Shown: positions 9,718-21,983 of the stretch, piece by piece | Layout of the letters: each line of letters opens with the position of its first letter | Numbering within the stretch: the first letter of the stretch is position 1 | Source of the DNA: Spongilla lacustris | Lineage: Eukaryota; Porifera; Demospongiae; Spongillida; Spongillidae | NCBI GenBank assembly: GCA_949361645.1 | Contig: OX442415.1 | Span: forward strand, 23,603,790 to 23,667,789 | DNA: 64,000 bases | Reading direction: 5' to 3' | Translations under genes and position numbers: made by a program | Notes under the pieces: model-generated | Told to the model about the DNA's origin: nothing | Database searches by the model: none | The model's input: the letters and a program-made list of their open reading frames with translations, nothing else

Positions 9718-12478
9718 TAGATAAAAATTTTGCTTTAGCCTGGCTACAACTTTTTCTGTAATATCGCCCAGAAAATCAATGATATCATTTGAGTATGTTG
9801 CATTTTAGCACATTTCCTTAAATGCTCAGCTAAAACAGTGTCCCCAGCATCACACCTAAATTTTAGCAGGGCTTGGTAATTACCACCATTAAGGTCTGTG
9901 TCATAGGCCTGGGCTACTAAACTTTGACCTTGGCCGACATAGCAAGGGGGGAACAGGGGGGTTGGGGCAATTGTTACCAGGCACCGACCTAAGGGGGGGG
10001 GGGGGGGGGCAAAACGCCTAGATGTTTGGTATAAATAGCATAATTGCAATGCGTACCGAATTATAAGCCGAGGAAAGGTTTATACCTGTACTAATTATAC
10101 CTACAAAGAAACAGCACTCCTTGTCCCTCCGTATTCATATTAGGCCAAGGGGGGAGGGGGATCATTAATGACTGCAGGCCATGGGTGATGATTTCAACAG
10201 TTCTTGGATTCAAAAATCTAGCACAACATAAACCATCCCTAACAGCTAACAACCCTGTCTGTCCAAGAGGAAATGGGAGATGCTAGATCAGAACATCGTC
10301 CGCTAGCACCTGCAGTATATGTTCCAAAGACTAGTAATGCCTGAACAATTTGCATGTACTACAGGGAGCTAAACAAGAGGGCAAGGAAAGACATGCAGCC
10401 TTGTGGGGGGCCTGCATATTCTCAAAATTGCATGGATCTGCAAATAAGGTTATGGCATGCAACTTCCACTGCAAGAAGAAGAACATTTGAAGACAGCCTT
10501 TCGTCCAGTCCCAGGCATGGGACTGAATGAGAATTGTAGGATGCCCTTCATTGTTACTGGTGCTAAGGGTATAGTTTATGACTGTCTCATGTTCCCAAAC
10601 TGACGAATGTCAAAAATTAACAGCAGCCGTCGAGCAACACTAGTTAGCCGCCTGGTTAACCACTGTACTTGACCGCGGATTAACTAACTTCTAAAACGTC
10701 GACTGGACATTTGGTTTTGAAATTAGATCGTATGAATTGATTTACGGTATTTCAAATAAAAAATTGAGGCTAAGCTCATTATATCAGACACAATACATTT
10801 TTGCGCAAACCACCGCAACAACTGTTGCCCTGTTTTACCACGTATGCGTCAATTAGCGCCATTAGGGCTGGAAACACCTTGTACTTTATAAATCGTACTG
10901 CTCAGTTTTGCTCTTATAAAATCGGCAGCGCTGGAGTGGTAAGGACAAGAACGACTTGGTATATCTTTCTACGAATCATACAACATCTTTCAGTACGAAA
11001 AGCCAATGTCAAACCATGAATAGTTATCACCTACGGCACGTTATCTACATGAACAGGTACATGTACATGATGATGTAGTAACCTCGTTTGGCGTGGCCCG
11101 CCCTTCGCGTTGTGTGAAGGGCGGGCCATCTCCAACTAGTAGTAACCATGTAACCCCGACATGGGTGTAAGCTGGATGCCGACGTGTGGTTTTAAGCTCT
11201 AAAACATAAACAAAAGAAAGTGCTGAAAAGCCGGCCATGCACAAAATATGGACATCTTTCAAACCGACACAACAAAAGACTGTCCACAGCTTCATTCACA
11301 GCTGTTCTGCAACTGTTACTATTTGTATGTCCATCGACATGTTGCAAATGCATGAGCATCCATCCTTCATCCTTACATCATAGAAAATGGTGTGCTCATT
11401 GACAAATCTAACAGGTTGTGTCCATCCCTCCGCCAAGGTAACAAAGCAAGGTTGAAGCTCAGACTCTACTGATATGTTAAAAGCGCTGATAATAGCACTG
11501 AACACACTGTTTATTCGTTTAGAAAATACAACATAGACCTTTGTTTCAATATGTACTCAAAATACTAATGCTATGGGTTTTAATAGCGTTGATTGCTTAT
11601 TGTCCTTCATATTACTGGTGCTCAAAACTACAGGAAATACATGGGGCTATGCTCGGTTTTTGGAATAATAACTGGTTTCCAAGTTAATGAGTACTTGTGC
11701 AGGCTATGTAGGCGCCCACTTCGTTTCAGGCTGGGGAAAAAGGGCAATAATACTTACAGTATACGGCGATGCTGAAGACGTTAAAACAGCACAACGATCC
11801 TTTCCAATGGTGGCAGGTGGGGTGATTGTTATAAATGTCCCAGCGGTGTCCGGTTGTCTCATACCCAGACCTAAATGTACACAATGAGGAAAATAGCTGT
11901 TTACAGTATGCCGTAGTAAGCGTTGATCATCGTTACGTACATTTGGTTCTGGTATGAGACTAGCCCTCTAACCTGACCATGAAGTAATTAATGTGTTGGG
12001 TCTGTTACAATTAGTGCGTTATTAAGACGTACAGTATATCTCATAGTCCCTATACGACACGGCGCCTCTTCCTCCCCTCCCCGTCATCAACTATTCAAGT
12101 TGAATTCCTCCCCGAAATCCAGCATTAGCTCCATGCCACTTTGAGATGCAAGCAGTTTTGCTGGCACGTACAGTACAACTGTACATGCATTCAAATTTGT
12201 GTATATAATGTCATTCCCGAAAACTAATTAATCTGCTTTTTGCCACATCCAAAATGGTCAGTTAAATGTATACAGCTTCATAAATATACTTGTAGAGATT
12301 GTTAGGAAATTGGCAATAACTTCTGATGACAATGCAACAACTTTCTGACTCAAAATGTGCATCACTGTGATATAATTACAGCATCATTAATGCATATTTT
12401 TACGTTGCATCAGCACTACAAATTGAATAACATTTTGTTCAAACTGTGCATTTCAAACTTCTCTCTGTTTAACTGCAG
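9718..12478. other. No convincing gene; low-complexity patches
   Basis: Contains G-runs at about 9990-10010 and 10145-10160. Frames at 9744-10049, 10801-11019, 11041-11505 and 11593-11887 have no recognised motif. Upstream exons of the Death-domain gene at 12479 may lie here but I could not identify them. Confidence 0.3.
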
Positions 12479-12748
12479 GTTTCACAGTTAAAAACATATT
12501 AACTGGTATAAACAATCTTACTGATTGGAAGACACTGGCATTCAAACTGGATATCTCCTGGCCTAAAATAGACGAGATTGGAATAAATAATCGCCATATT
12601 GTACAACACTGCAAACAAGATCTTGTTCAGCATTGGTATGAATCAGATACATCGTGTTGCTGGGAGAAGCTTATTGCTGCACTCAAATCAATGGATTTGA
12701 ATAAAATGGCTATACAAGTAATATGTGATTTCTGTCCAACAAATCAAG
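12479..12748 (+). CDS. Single exon encoding a Death-fold domain (partial gene)
   Basis: An exon of exactly 270 bp lies between a good acceptor (CTGTTTAACTGCAG) and a donor (CAAG|GTTAGT). It is open in one frame and symmetric (phase 1-1). It encodes about 90 residues with the Death-domain pattern: an N-terminal helix (VKNILTGINNLTDWKTLAF), the core K.DISWPKIDEIG, a central H..QDLVQHWYE helix, then SCCWEKLIAALKSM and MAIQVICDF. Death domains mediate homotypic contacts in apoptosis and innate-immune signalling, and sponges carry many. Neighbouring exons were not found; a dispersed repeat starts 40 bp downstream, so this may be an intact domain exon or an orphaned relic. Confidence 0.7.
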
Positions 12749-12789
12749 GTTAGTTTTTTAATTCTTAAACACATGTATGTAATTATATA

Positions 12790-13190
12790 GGACAGTTTCC
12801 GCGATAATGTCCGATGTTTTATAACCTTTAAAAATGTTTCTTGTTTGAATCGCTATATCTTCCGAACGCTACAAGCTATCGGCTTTCTATTTTCAACATT
12901 TCATACTACACCTATTCTCTATCATAGATTACATTTTGGAGTCTTGCACTCTCTCCACGCCAGTATTGCTACGTTTGATACCTGACACAGGTTCAAACCC
13001 ACCATAACTTTACAGGTACAGTAGGAGTATCAAATCACTTCAATATCAGTTTGTAGGTACACAGGTCCTATACCTATCGATGTGTACTGTTCATAAATTT
13101 TTATGCCATCCTAACGGAGATACAGTTGAACAACCTATTTGCACTTTTTCCCCTCAGGGGTGTTAAGGCAGCCTGCGCGTGTCTCGTACC
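12790..13190 (+). repeat. Dispersed repeat family R1, copy 1
   Basis: First of at least seven related pieces. Shared landmarks in order: TTTCCGCGA..ATGT near the start, GAATCGCTATATCTTCC, CTATTTTCAACA, TGCCAGTATTG, GGTTCAAACCC, AGGAGTA.CAAATC, TTTTTATGCCATCC and GGAGATACAG. The 3' part ends with CAGGGGTGTTAAGGCAGCCT, shared in inverted orientation with copy 2. It has no coding potential. It is probably a non-autonomous transposon; GGTTCAAACCC resembles a pol III B box, so a SINE-like origin is an alternative. Confidence 0.75.
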
Positions 13191-13595
13191 CAGACCGTAC
13201 ATATTTAACCTTTCATAAAGTGTAAAAGCCAAATAGCATGTTGCATTGCGGTCAAACATGGCCTAAGAATGCTATGTATATATGTCCACCTAATAGTGTT
13301 GCTCAATTGTTCAGGTTTACTTGCAAGCGTACGTATTGGTAACAATTAGCCATCGAGCGATAGTGGCGGTGATAAAGCAATGCATGGATCAAGCAATAAA
13401 TGCCATATTATGTTAGAGGCCTACACGCTGGACAAAGTTACGCTTAGGTTGTGTAAGATGTACTTCAGCCTTCGTAGCAATCCTGCTTAGTATCTATTCA
13501 AAATGGCGGCGTATTTATATTTACAATAAACACGACTATATTTAGCGAACCAAGTACGTTCCAATCACATCCTAAGCGTAGATGAGCAATAGAAA
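13191..13595. other. No gene seen
   Basis: Unique-looking AT-rich sequence between repeat R1 copy 1 and the left end of the Ginger-like element. No open frame or RNA signature stands out. Confidence 0.3.
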
Positions 13596-15317
13596 TGTTC
13601 CACGCGAATTGTAAACTTGCGCAATTTCGAAATTGCGTTGCGCAATTTGAAAATTTCGAAATTGGGTACCGATTTCGAAACTGTCCTCCGATTTTATAAT
13701 TGCCACCCAATTTCGAAATTGTGCTGCACAATTTCGAAATCGCGTAACTTCAATACGCATGCGCACTTTCATAACTGTGTGTAAAGTCACCTTCGTCGAG
13801 TATGGACCAGTGCGATCAGAAGCAGCTTTTTGACAGATTTTGCATTGAACAGTTCAAGGACAGGGATGATAAAACGAGCAAGACTATTTTCTAGAAAGAA
13901 AGGACAGCGAATTGTGAATGTCATCAAGAAGGATCCATCGGCAGTAACTTACAGCTCACAATTCAAATTCTGGGTAAAGAAAAAAACGCTTTGAACTGAT
14001 TCATCAACCTGCACTAGGAGTTAAAGACGTGCTGTGTCTCCCAGCCAAATATCAGGTAACGTGACGAAGCACACCACTCACGCGTGCCACATATGCCACA
14101 CACTTACATATCTACGTGTTGAATTAGCAGAACACTAATGACACAACGGTTATGGCCAAATGGAGATGTGTAGCGTTTATAGATGAGATCTTTGATATAA
14201 TTGAAAAAGTTCACTGCAGGCAAAAGGGACACATCGATAGTAAGAAGACCATACAGGAGGTAAAATGTATTGTGTATGCTATGTGATTTTTAAACTGGTC
14301 TCTACATTAAAGATATCAAAGTTATATATTTATGCATTCCAAGATCTGCTGTGGGCAAGTTTGTACAACTGTCTCTTGTGTCATGCAAGAAAACCACATG
14401 CAGTCAATCCGTGCTCCACTGAGACCAATTATTTCATCAGGCTTTATAACAAGAGGCCAGGTTAGATAATGGTATATTTTTCACAAATTATTTCCAGATT
14501 GATCTCAATGATATGAGGCACAGGCCTGATGGATCCTTTAAGTGGATTGGTCATTATATGGACCTGGGCAAAATTTCATGTGCTATTCCATTAGTGCGAA
14601 AATCAGAAGCTGAAGTTGCCGTTGCACTATCAAACCAGGTGTTTGCTGTCTTAGGTATACCCCCAAAGATCTTTCTGATAATGGATGGGAGTTTGTGAAT
14701 GAGATCATTCACAGCATAGTTAAAGAATAACCAGGGGAAGTGATGGTTGTAAACGGCCAACCAAGAAATCCTAAATGCCAGGGTCTCATTGAGCAAGGCA
14801 ATGGCATGGTAGAGAATTGAAGCTACTTGGGTGTCGTCTCTATGCACATGAAGGGGATAGTCAACCTGTGTGGTCTGAGTGGCTGCCATTTATCCAATGT
14901 AAGTCAGTATAAAATGCCAAAAGCAGTCAGGGGATCTGTTTGCGATTGCAACAGCTACAGCACTTTGCAATGGTGAACTAACCTCATCAAAGATTTGGGA
15001 TCGGAGTGCAATGCGGATCCACCTAGTAAAGTGTTTTGAGAGCCGGTTGATGATGCCATTTACAGGCAAGCTGGAACCTAACATTATGATGGAAGACATA
15101 GAAGTTATTTCAAAATTGGGTGGCAATTTTAAAATCGGAGGACAGTTTCGAAATCGGTACGCAATTTCAAAATTTTCAAATTGCGCAACGCAATTTCTAA
15201 ATTTTCAAATTGCGCAACGCAATTTCGAAATTTTCAAATTGCGCAATGCAATTTCGAAATTTTCAAATTGCGCAACGCAATTTCGAATTTGCGCAAATTT
15301 ACAATTCGCGCGGAACA
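13596..15317 (+). mobile_element. Ginger-like integrase-type DNA transposon, decayed, with long TIRs and 4-bp TSD
   Basis: The ends are inverted: TGTTCCACGCGAATTGTAAA at the left and TGTTCCGCGCGAATTGTAAA at the right read from the other strand. The arms extend about 150-200 bp and consist of GCGCAATTTCGAAATT palindromic subrepeats plus a unique inner part with CGGAGGACAGTTTCGAAATC. The tetramer GAAA lies directly outside both ends (13592-13595; 15318-15321). A relic with integrase-core features lies between the arms. A 4-bp duplication with an integrase-like transposase fits the Ginger group. The right arm has expanded to about four tandem palindromic units. Confidence 0.75.
13802..14890 (+). 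pseudogene. Ginger/SCAND3-like integrase-core transposase relic
   Basis: Fragments in several frames are colinear with the integrase-bearing proteins best known from SCAND3/ZBED9-like sequences. Early pieces include SQFKFWVKKK and LGVKDVLCLPAKYQ (about 13960-14055). An exon-like block at about 14140-14260 reads MAKWRCVAFIDEIFD and HCRQKGHI, the start of an HHCC zinc finger. It is followed by PRSAVGKFVQL and CLLCHARKPH (frameshifted). At 14513-14698 comes the integrase core start, RHRPDGSFKWIGHYMDL, with the region that should hold the second aspartate at 14680-14700. Then VNGQPRNPKCQGLIEQGNG (14748-14810), including the expected glutamate. Multiple stops and frameshifts make it non-coding. 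Confidence 0.7.
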
Positions 15318-15667
15318 GAAACATCGTGTAACATACCAGGCACAAAAGTCCTCTTATCCGCCCTCGTCTTCATCAGCGCCGTTTTGCTTTTCACAAACGA
15401 CCCTCTTAAGGCGATAAAATATGACGTCACTGAACTTTCCCGCTCGACAGCTGCAACTTTTATATTGTCAAGCCAAAACTTCTACGCATCATATACTAAA
15501 TCTAAGCGCTAGAATACCCTAGCATGACAATTGGTACGAATGCTTTACAAAAATATCTTCCGTACGATCGCAATGCTTGAATAAACAGTGATTTGCACTA
15601 TGTCATAATGATGTAATAATGAACATACTTGTCGACATATCGTCAACATCATGTAAATATGTTTTCT
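15318..15667. other. No gene seen
   Basis: Spacer between the right end of the Ginger-like element and repeat R1 copy 2. No supported feature. Confidence 0.3.
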
Positions 15668-16130
15668 TGTGTAGGCTGCCTTAACATCCCTGAGCCGCTC
15701 GATTCGTGCCAATAATATAACAAATGCCTTCCCATACATTGAGCGGGACGCGATTTGCCAAAATCATTTGCGCGAATCGAGCGGGAAAATATGGACGTAA
15801 TTTTTTCACTTGTATCTCCGTAACGGATGGCACTAAAATTAACGAACAGTACAAATCGATAGGTATAGGACCTCTGTACCTACAAACAGAATTTGAAGCG
15901 ATTTGATTACTTCTACCTAAAGTTATGGCGGGTTTGAACCCAGTCGGGTATCGAACGTTGCAATACTGGCGTGGAGCAGGTGCGTGACTCCAAAAATGTA
16001 ACTTATGATAGAGAAATGGTGTAGCATGAACTGTTGAAAATAGGAAGTCGATATCGTTTAGCGTTCGGAAAATATAGCGATTCAAAAACGAAGCATTTTT
16101 ATTTTTATACATATCAGACAGTGTCCAGCA
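15668..16130 (-). repeat. Dispersed repeat family R1, copy 2 (inverted relative to copy 1)
   Basis: Read on the minus strand it matches copy 1 through all landmarks, including the shared block CAGGGRTGTTAAGGCAGCCT at the 3' end (15668-15695). It also preserves the terminal motif GAGCGGGACGCGATTTGCC (15739 onward), seen again at 21800-21835 and 24817. Copies 1 and 2 therefore face each other as inverted arms of roughly 400-450 bp on either side of the Ginger-like element. Confidence 0.8.
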
Positions 16131-16351
16131 AAATCGGGCTTGTGGGGTTATAATTTTATCACTATAAAAATTGCATGTTACACTACACAGCACATCATTG
16201 CAACTGTACAAACTTTTCCTTTCAAGTTTCGTACACTTGTTTCCACATCATCTCTGTATGTTCTTATCTATTTTGATGCTCTAATTATTTTCCACGACGT
16301 CAATACAAAGATCGCTAACACAACAGGCTAAAATTCCTCATTTCTCCACGT

Positions 16352-16500
16352 AGGAGTATTGAAAACGCGTCAAAATCGGGTTGTACATAGAGATGTCCTG
16401 TAGCTATTGATTTGTTCTGTTCGATAATTTCTATATCATCCATTACGAAGATACAGGTGAGCAAACTACGGGCACGTATTCCCGCTTGATCGAGCGCGAA
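16352..16500 (+). repeat. Dispersed repeat family R1, partial copy
   Basis: A 3' fragment only. It runs from AGGAGTATTGAAA through TTCTATATCATCCATTACGAAGATACAGGTGA to CCCGCTTGATCGAGCG and is strongly diverged from the other copies. Confidence 0.55.
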
Positions 16501-16648
16501 AACGTGACGTCCTTTGGCTGGGAGGAACAGATTAATACAACTCCCATATTAATTCGAAGCAAAGCAAAAACACGTGAAATGTTATTTTAGCAGGGGGTAC
16601 CATCCCCAACACCCCCTTTTTGATCCATTGTATCTTTTTTAATGTTGA

Positions 16649-17787
16649 AAAATCCTTATTTAAGGATGTCGTTATCCTTAGATAAGGATCATCTTTTACA
16701 TTGCATATTTTTGCTAACCAAGTAAGATAAAATAAATGCTATTGGTCAATAGTATACTGATTAGCCTCCATAACAAACTTTAAATGATGTCAATATGATC
16801 AATGTCCATGTGGTAAAACAGGAAGGAAGTGGCAAATCGTTATTTAAGGATGGACACCATCTTTAAACAAGGATCACAACAGTAGAGATTATTGACCATA
16901 AAAACCACTATAGTTTTAAAACTCTTGATTTTCTCTGGTAGCCAGTTGATCCAGCTATACTCACAACCTGATTCGTCAGAGAAATAACTTGTGGTTAATA
17001 AGTTATGCTTATTTACACCATAACACTTAAAATTTAATATCAAGTATTAGTACAATGACGTGCACTGATGTAGATGCTATAGCTTCTGCTCAAACGCCAG
17101 TATGGACGTACCCTAGCCTCACTGAAACCACGTACACTGTATGTGGTTGTTCTGCAGCCGCTCCATCGAACGGTGTACTTTCTAGTCCTATCATTGAGTA
17201 CAGTACCATGTACAAGGGGGAGGGGGGGGGAGATCGATCTAGCAAGCGTTGACAATTGGCATACGATATGTGTTCGAGCTTAGTGGAGCTTAGCCCCAAT
17301 TAATTAGACTCGAGGGGACCACGCCATTGCCTAAGCCTACTGTTGCAAATGCTATCACTGTCATTTGACGAATCACGAAGTTCGAGAGCTGCCGCTTTGG
17401 TCAAGCTTTCGAGTGTATGCAATCGCTTCAATCGGTACGTGAGCGTAGATTGTTGAAACCGTGGATATTGTTCCACAGATCAATCTGACAGTCTACATTC
17501 TACTCCAAGAGCTACCAGAAACCTGTCCTTCCTAGCCATACGTTGCTTTGAGTAAATTTGCTCCCTACTATATCGCCAGCAGCAAATGGCGGTTTCGCCG
17601 TATTTACACTGTAAATACCGGTTTTGAGCAAGTCAAACCTGTTTTTATCGCTGCAGTATCGCTGACCTGCATGATCTTGAATCTAGTGAATCACTATTAT
17701 AAAACAAAGTATCAAGTGTAGATCATTCTTTTAGAAAGTGGTCATCATCCTTATTTAAGGATTGCCATCCTTAAATAAGGATTGCGG
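16649..17787. repeat. Inverted pair of double palindromes (TCCTTATTTAAGGA) around ~1.1 kb
   Basis: At 16649-16692 two near-palindromes sit side by side (AATCCTTATTTAAGGATG and TTATCCTTAGATAAGGATCA). The same pair occurs in inverted order at 17745-17787, and a third diverged copy lies at 16836-16877. A related palindrome (CTGAATTCAGGAT) follows at 17829-17865. The arrangement looks like foldback-type termini. The interior holds short frames at 17040-17299 on both strands without recognisable motifs. No target duplication was found. Confidence 0.55.
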
Positions 17788-17865
17788 GAGATTAAACATT
17801 AACCTTTAATCTGCATGAAACGATTCTGAATTCAGGATCGGTAAAATCCTGGATTCAGGATGGTG

Positions 17866-18620
17866 ATTTCTGCCGTTTATAACAACCATTGCAGTGAAAA
17901 TTAAAATCATTAAAACCTAAAAGCTGTTTGTTTCAACAATGGTGCATTCTATAGCATGGAATAATTTTTATCATCTAGAAAGCTGCCCAAACTTCGAGGA
18001 TGCATAAGCACGTTCGTTGCTCCCGCGTACATAAATTAAATGATTAGCAATTTATAGTTTTTAATGCTTACAAAGAGCATTAAACATATCAATTTTACTC
18101 ATTTTTGGTGGTAGCACCTCCAGACTCTTGGTACAAGTTGTATTTTTATCAAACTTGTACACAAAATAATAGAAAAGGGTAATTAATTATCACTGTCCGA
18201 GCATCCGCCCCTTCTTTTTATGTCCCAACGGTACTGGTGATAGCATTTATACCAATGCCAGGCATTTCTACATCACTCTCAATGACAGAAATGCTTTTTT
18301 ATTTTTATTTTGCAGAGGCTAACCATCGTACCACCCACTCTGACTCGCTTCGCTTAGTCCGCCTTGAGTTAATTCGATGCTCATACCTCCTGTGTCCCAT
18401 ATTGTTTAATTTGCTTATAAATACTAGGCTCTCCTTACAGATCTTAGTAACAGTTTCTATCTTGAAAGTAAGCTTCCTGCTCTTTCCTCAACCTTATACC
18501 CGACTATGATGGTAACCGCGGCATTATTTGCGAACGAAAAAGTAAACTAAGCCAAAACATCGTTTTTTGTAAAAGAAATAAAGATTTGAATAATTAAAAT
18601 GGATAGCGCTGTTTAGATGT
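17866..18620. other. No convincing gene
   Basis: A 90-codon frame at 18237-18509 is hydrophobic and lacks a recognised domain. I see nothing else supported here. Confidence 0.25.
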
Positions 18621-18624
18621 TTGG

Positions 18625-19016
18625 GACAGTTTCGGAGAAAATGATACTTCGCATGTATAAAACATGTTATACAAATCATTTGCATTTGGATCATTATAAC
18701 TTCCCAACAGTTAACGCTATCAACTTCATATTTTAAATACTAGCTTCATACCACACCATGGTAAAATGCATTCAGGTGTCTTGCACTTGCTCCATGCCAG
18801 TATTGCAACGTCCGATACCCCACCAGGTTCAAGCTCGCCATAACTTTTGGTAGGAGTAATCAAATTGCTTCAAATACGGTTTGTAGATATAGAGGTCCCT
18901 TAGCTACTGGATTCTGTTCGGTAATCTATTTGCCATCCGTTACGGAGACACAGGTGAACAAATTACGTCCACATTTTCGCGCTCGATTCGCGCCAATGAT
19001 TTGGGCAAATTGCGTA
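18625..19016 (+). repeat. Dispersed repeat family R1, copy 3
   Basis: Begins GGGACAGTTTCGGAGAAAATG and passes through TAACTTCCCAACAG, TGCCAGTATTGCAACG, CCACCAGGTTCAAGC, GGTAGGAGTAATCAAATTGC, TTTGCCATCCGTTACGGAGA and the terminal block TCGCGCCAATGATTTGGGCAAA. Nearly full length and in the same orientation as copy 1. Confidence 0.75.
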
Positions 19017-20990
19017 ATTTTATATTTACCTTACTTGTATTGTGAGCAATCTGCTATATCATACCCTTATTATATTTCGATCAAATTATCCTCATTCCTG
19101 CATTCTTTTGTAAACACATGCACATTTGTTTGTGTGTATACATGCACTTGATATTGTGGAAGTAATAAACTCATTTCAGAAACTCACTTAGACATTTATG
19201 CATCTAATACTTGCCAGCAGCCTTTTTATTGTCACATGACTTAGTTTGTCTTCCTGCTACTACATATGTGCTACCTACTCCACAATAGTTGGCACAGCAG
19301 TAGCTAGTGCTGCGTGCTCCCTAGCTGAATTTTGTTTCAATAAAATTTACCATAGTTTTGGCTCATATAGTTATTCAACAAAAAATAAAACTGATCTATG
19401 ACATTACTATTATTCGTTTTTACTGCAATTGGTAAGGATTGTGACATGCAGACTATAATCATGCTGTGTTATGCAAAATCCTTTGTGCGCTGGCCATGCG
19501 GCTCCTTTATGTAGGATTCAGCAGTGGAAGGAGCATGGCTAGGTTGCTGAGTGTTGTTGTAAATGGTGGAAAGGGGGGTTGGACACCTACATTCACTAGT
19601 AGTAGTCGTAGGTCCCTAAGAAGGATTTGGTGTTGAATGCCAGTGATGGAGTTAGGAAAGAGCTTGATTTGTTGGTGTAGCAAGCCATGGCTTGCATTGT
19701 GGGCATGTTTTAAAACAAAGTGAGGAGGGAAATCACTTGGCTATTGAAGGAAACAGAGCAGGCTCAATCCCATGAAACTTTGTGTAGTCTCACGTCTGCT
19801 CTTTGCCAAACATTCTAAAAAACATTGAGCACACTGCTAAACTTTCCATGCACACCATGCATTTGTTCACATGATTATGAAAGAAAAGAATTTAATTTTA
19901 ATTGTCATCCAAGGATGAGCTGATCAAAATGTATGAACTGATAAAAGCACGACACAAACACTGCAAATTGCAAAGCAAATCCTCGTGTGCGTGCTGAAGA
20001 TCTACATGTACGTGTATTTAAGCACAGATTCAGCAATTATGACATAATTTCAAACACATTTCAATGAAGAAATGTGACATTTTAATACAACAAACTACCT
20101 TACTTGAAACTTACCTCACATGCATGTGTGTTCTTAGTATGTTTACTTGATTTGATTAACAAAGCTTCTCTGTACACACGCGATCGCACACAAAACAGCA
20201 TCATTGTGGCTTAATTCACAAAACACTACATGTAAGAGTCTTCTATCAACTGTACTTTTATTATGATATGCACTTACATAATAAAAAGTGCTCAGAAATA
20301 CTTTATGTAGAAGTTACAAGACCTTTTCCCTTCCAATCCTCTAATGGATATCGCATGATTATGTAAATTCAATAAAAATACAAATGCACACAGTGTTACC
20401 TTTTGACTGTGGCATATGGCAGACTATTGATGTAAACTGGTATCACAAGCAATGTTAAAAAATAAAGTATCCAAAATGTTTGATCACTAACATCGGAACT
20501 CAATTACCACATTAGCATGAATGGCTGAATTCATATGATGAATAAACAGCCACTAATCTTAGCCACATCGGTTTGAAGTGAATTTACATCATACTTTTTA
20601 CCTCGTTTGGCCTGGAGTGCCTATTAGAGGCAGACCTTCAAAGAAACAAATTAATGATTGTCACGTGCATAGTATGCTGATGTACACACACACACACACA
20701 CACTTCAGAAACTACATGTATTCTGCCCAGGTGCAAAAGCAATTGTAGGTTGTAAAGGCAATTTGGAATGGTCTTGGAAACAAAAACTGAGCATTTACTT
20801 TAGCACAAACCATTTAATTAAAATATTTCTACTGATACATTTCTACTGATACTTTGACATTGAACAATCAAATGTGTTGTATCAGGTAGATTTACTGTAT
20901 ATATCATAAATGCTGCAAGCAGATTTTTAAAGCCAGTAAGCTTAAAAATGTATATACCTGTTCTATGAGATTTTGATGTATTTATATAGT
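19017..20990. other. About 2 kb without a recognisable gene
   Basis: AT-rich sequence with no frame above about 60 codons and no domain signature. A short (CA)n run lies at 20686-20703. I see nothing else supported. Confidence 0.35.
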
Positions 20991-20994
20991 TATA

Positions 20995-21835
20995 TGGAAG
21001 TTTCCGCGAAAATTTCGTATGTTTTATAATATTATTAACACCGCGTCCGCGAGTAAAGTGTGTAAATTTAGGCCGTTATTGGGGGAAGTAAAAAAAAATA
21101 AAAGGTCTGCTGATGAGTATTTATCTGTTATTTATATTTTGCATTTTGTGAGAGATCATTCAGCTTGCTCGATGCAACAAATGCGGCAAAGTAAAAGTGG
21201 TCCATGCCGATGAAAACATATTTCATCATCATACAAAACGGCAACAATCACATTGTATACGCCAAGTTTAACTCTTAAACGTTCGAATGCTGTTTCAATC
21301 ATATGCAAATATATTTCTTTTACTGCGTGTATGTGTTCTATCGTGTCTATAGAACTATATTTTACCGCGTGCGGTTTAAATTTGCTGCTTTTCACGCTGC
21401 ATTGCGAGTCTGCATATACGTGTAATTTATATTTTCAAGGAAACCAAGAGCTGCATTGATATAGATGGCTCATGCATGCTTTTGAATTTATAGTCAAGAA
21501 AGGGATGGGTGCAAAGTGATAAAATGATAAGTATAGTACCGCACTAGTTCATTTCAACTATGTGCATCAAAACTGTGATACTTGCAGCTCTTATAAATTA
21601 TATTGTGAACATAGTGTAAAACGTTACTCTACTTATTTTATAACCAGTACCTATGATTCTATTGCTAGCGGATCTTTCAGGTTTTTAGTTTCCCCTCAAT
21701 TCCGACCCACTTTACTCACAGACACGGTATTAATAAATCGTGTTATAACGTTTGAATCGCTTGAACAAACCACATGCTCTTTTTCCCGCTCGATTCGCGC
21801 CAATGATTTGGGCAAATCGCGTCCCGCTCAATAAT
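20995..21835 (+). repeat. Dispersed repeat family R1, long variant with unrelated interior
   Basis: The left end (GGAAGTTTCCGCGAAAATTTCG) and the right end (CGCGCCAATGATTTGGGCAAA then CGCGTCCCGCTCAATA) match R1 termini, but most of the interior (about 21060-21690) does not match the other copies. Frames within it (21019-21459, 21562-21834) have no recognised domain. It may be a longer parent or an R1 copy carrying another insertion. Confidence 0.5.
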
Positions 21836-21983
21836 ACCACAAGCTCTTCTGTACCAATCGTTATGAACGGCATATATATAAATATAATTATATAATAATA
21901 ATAACTATTATTATAAATTAATATCTCTCAACAATCGACTGGGGTTTTACTCCAATCGATTCGATTGTTAAGCGTGGTATAAT

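Noticed and set aside
15011..15512. Three overlapping frames of SKFSNCATQFRN repeats
   Set aside because: They translate the palindromic GCAATTTCGAAATT units of the Ginger-like right arm.
15940..15990. GGGTTTGAACCC word as a tRNA T-arm
   Set aside because: It recurs in every R1 copy and no acceptor, D or anticodon arm can be found.
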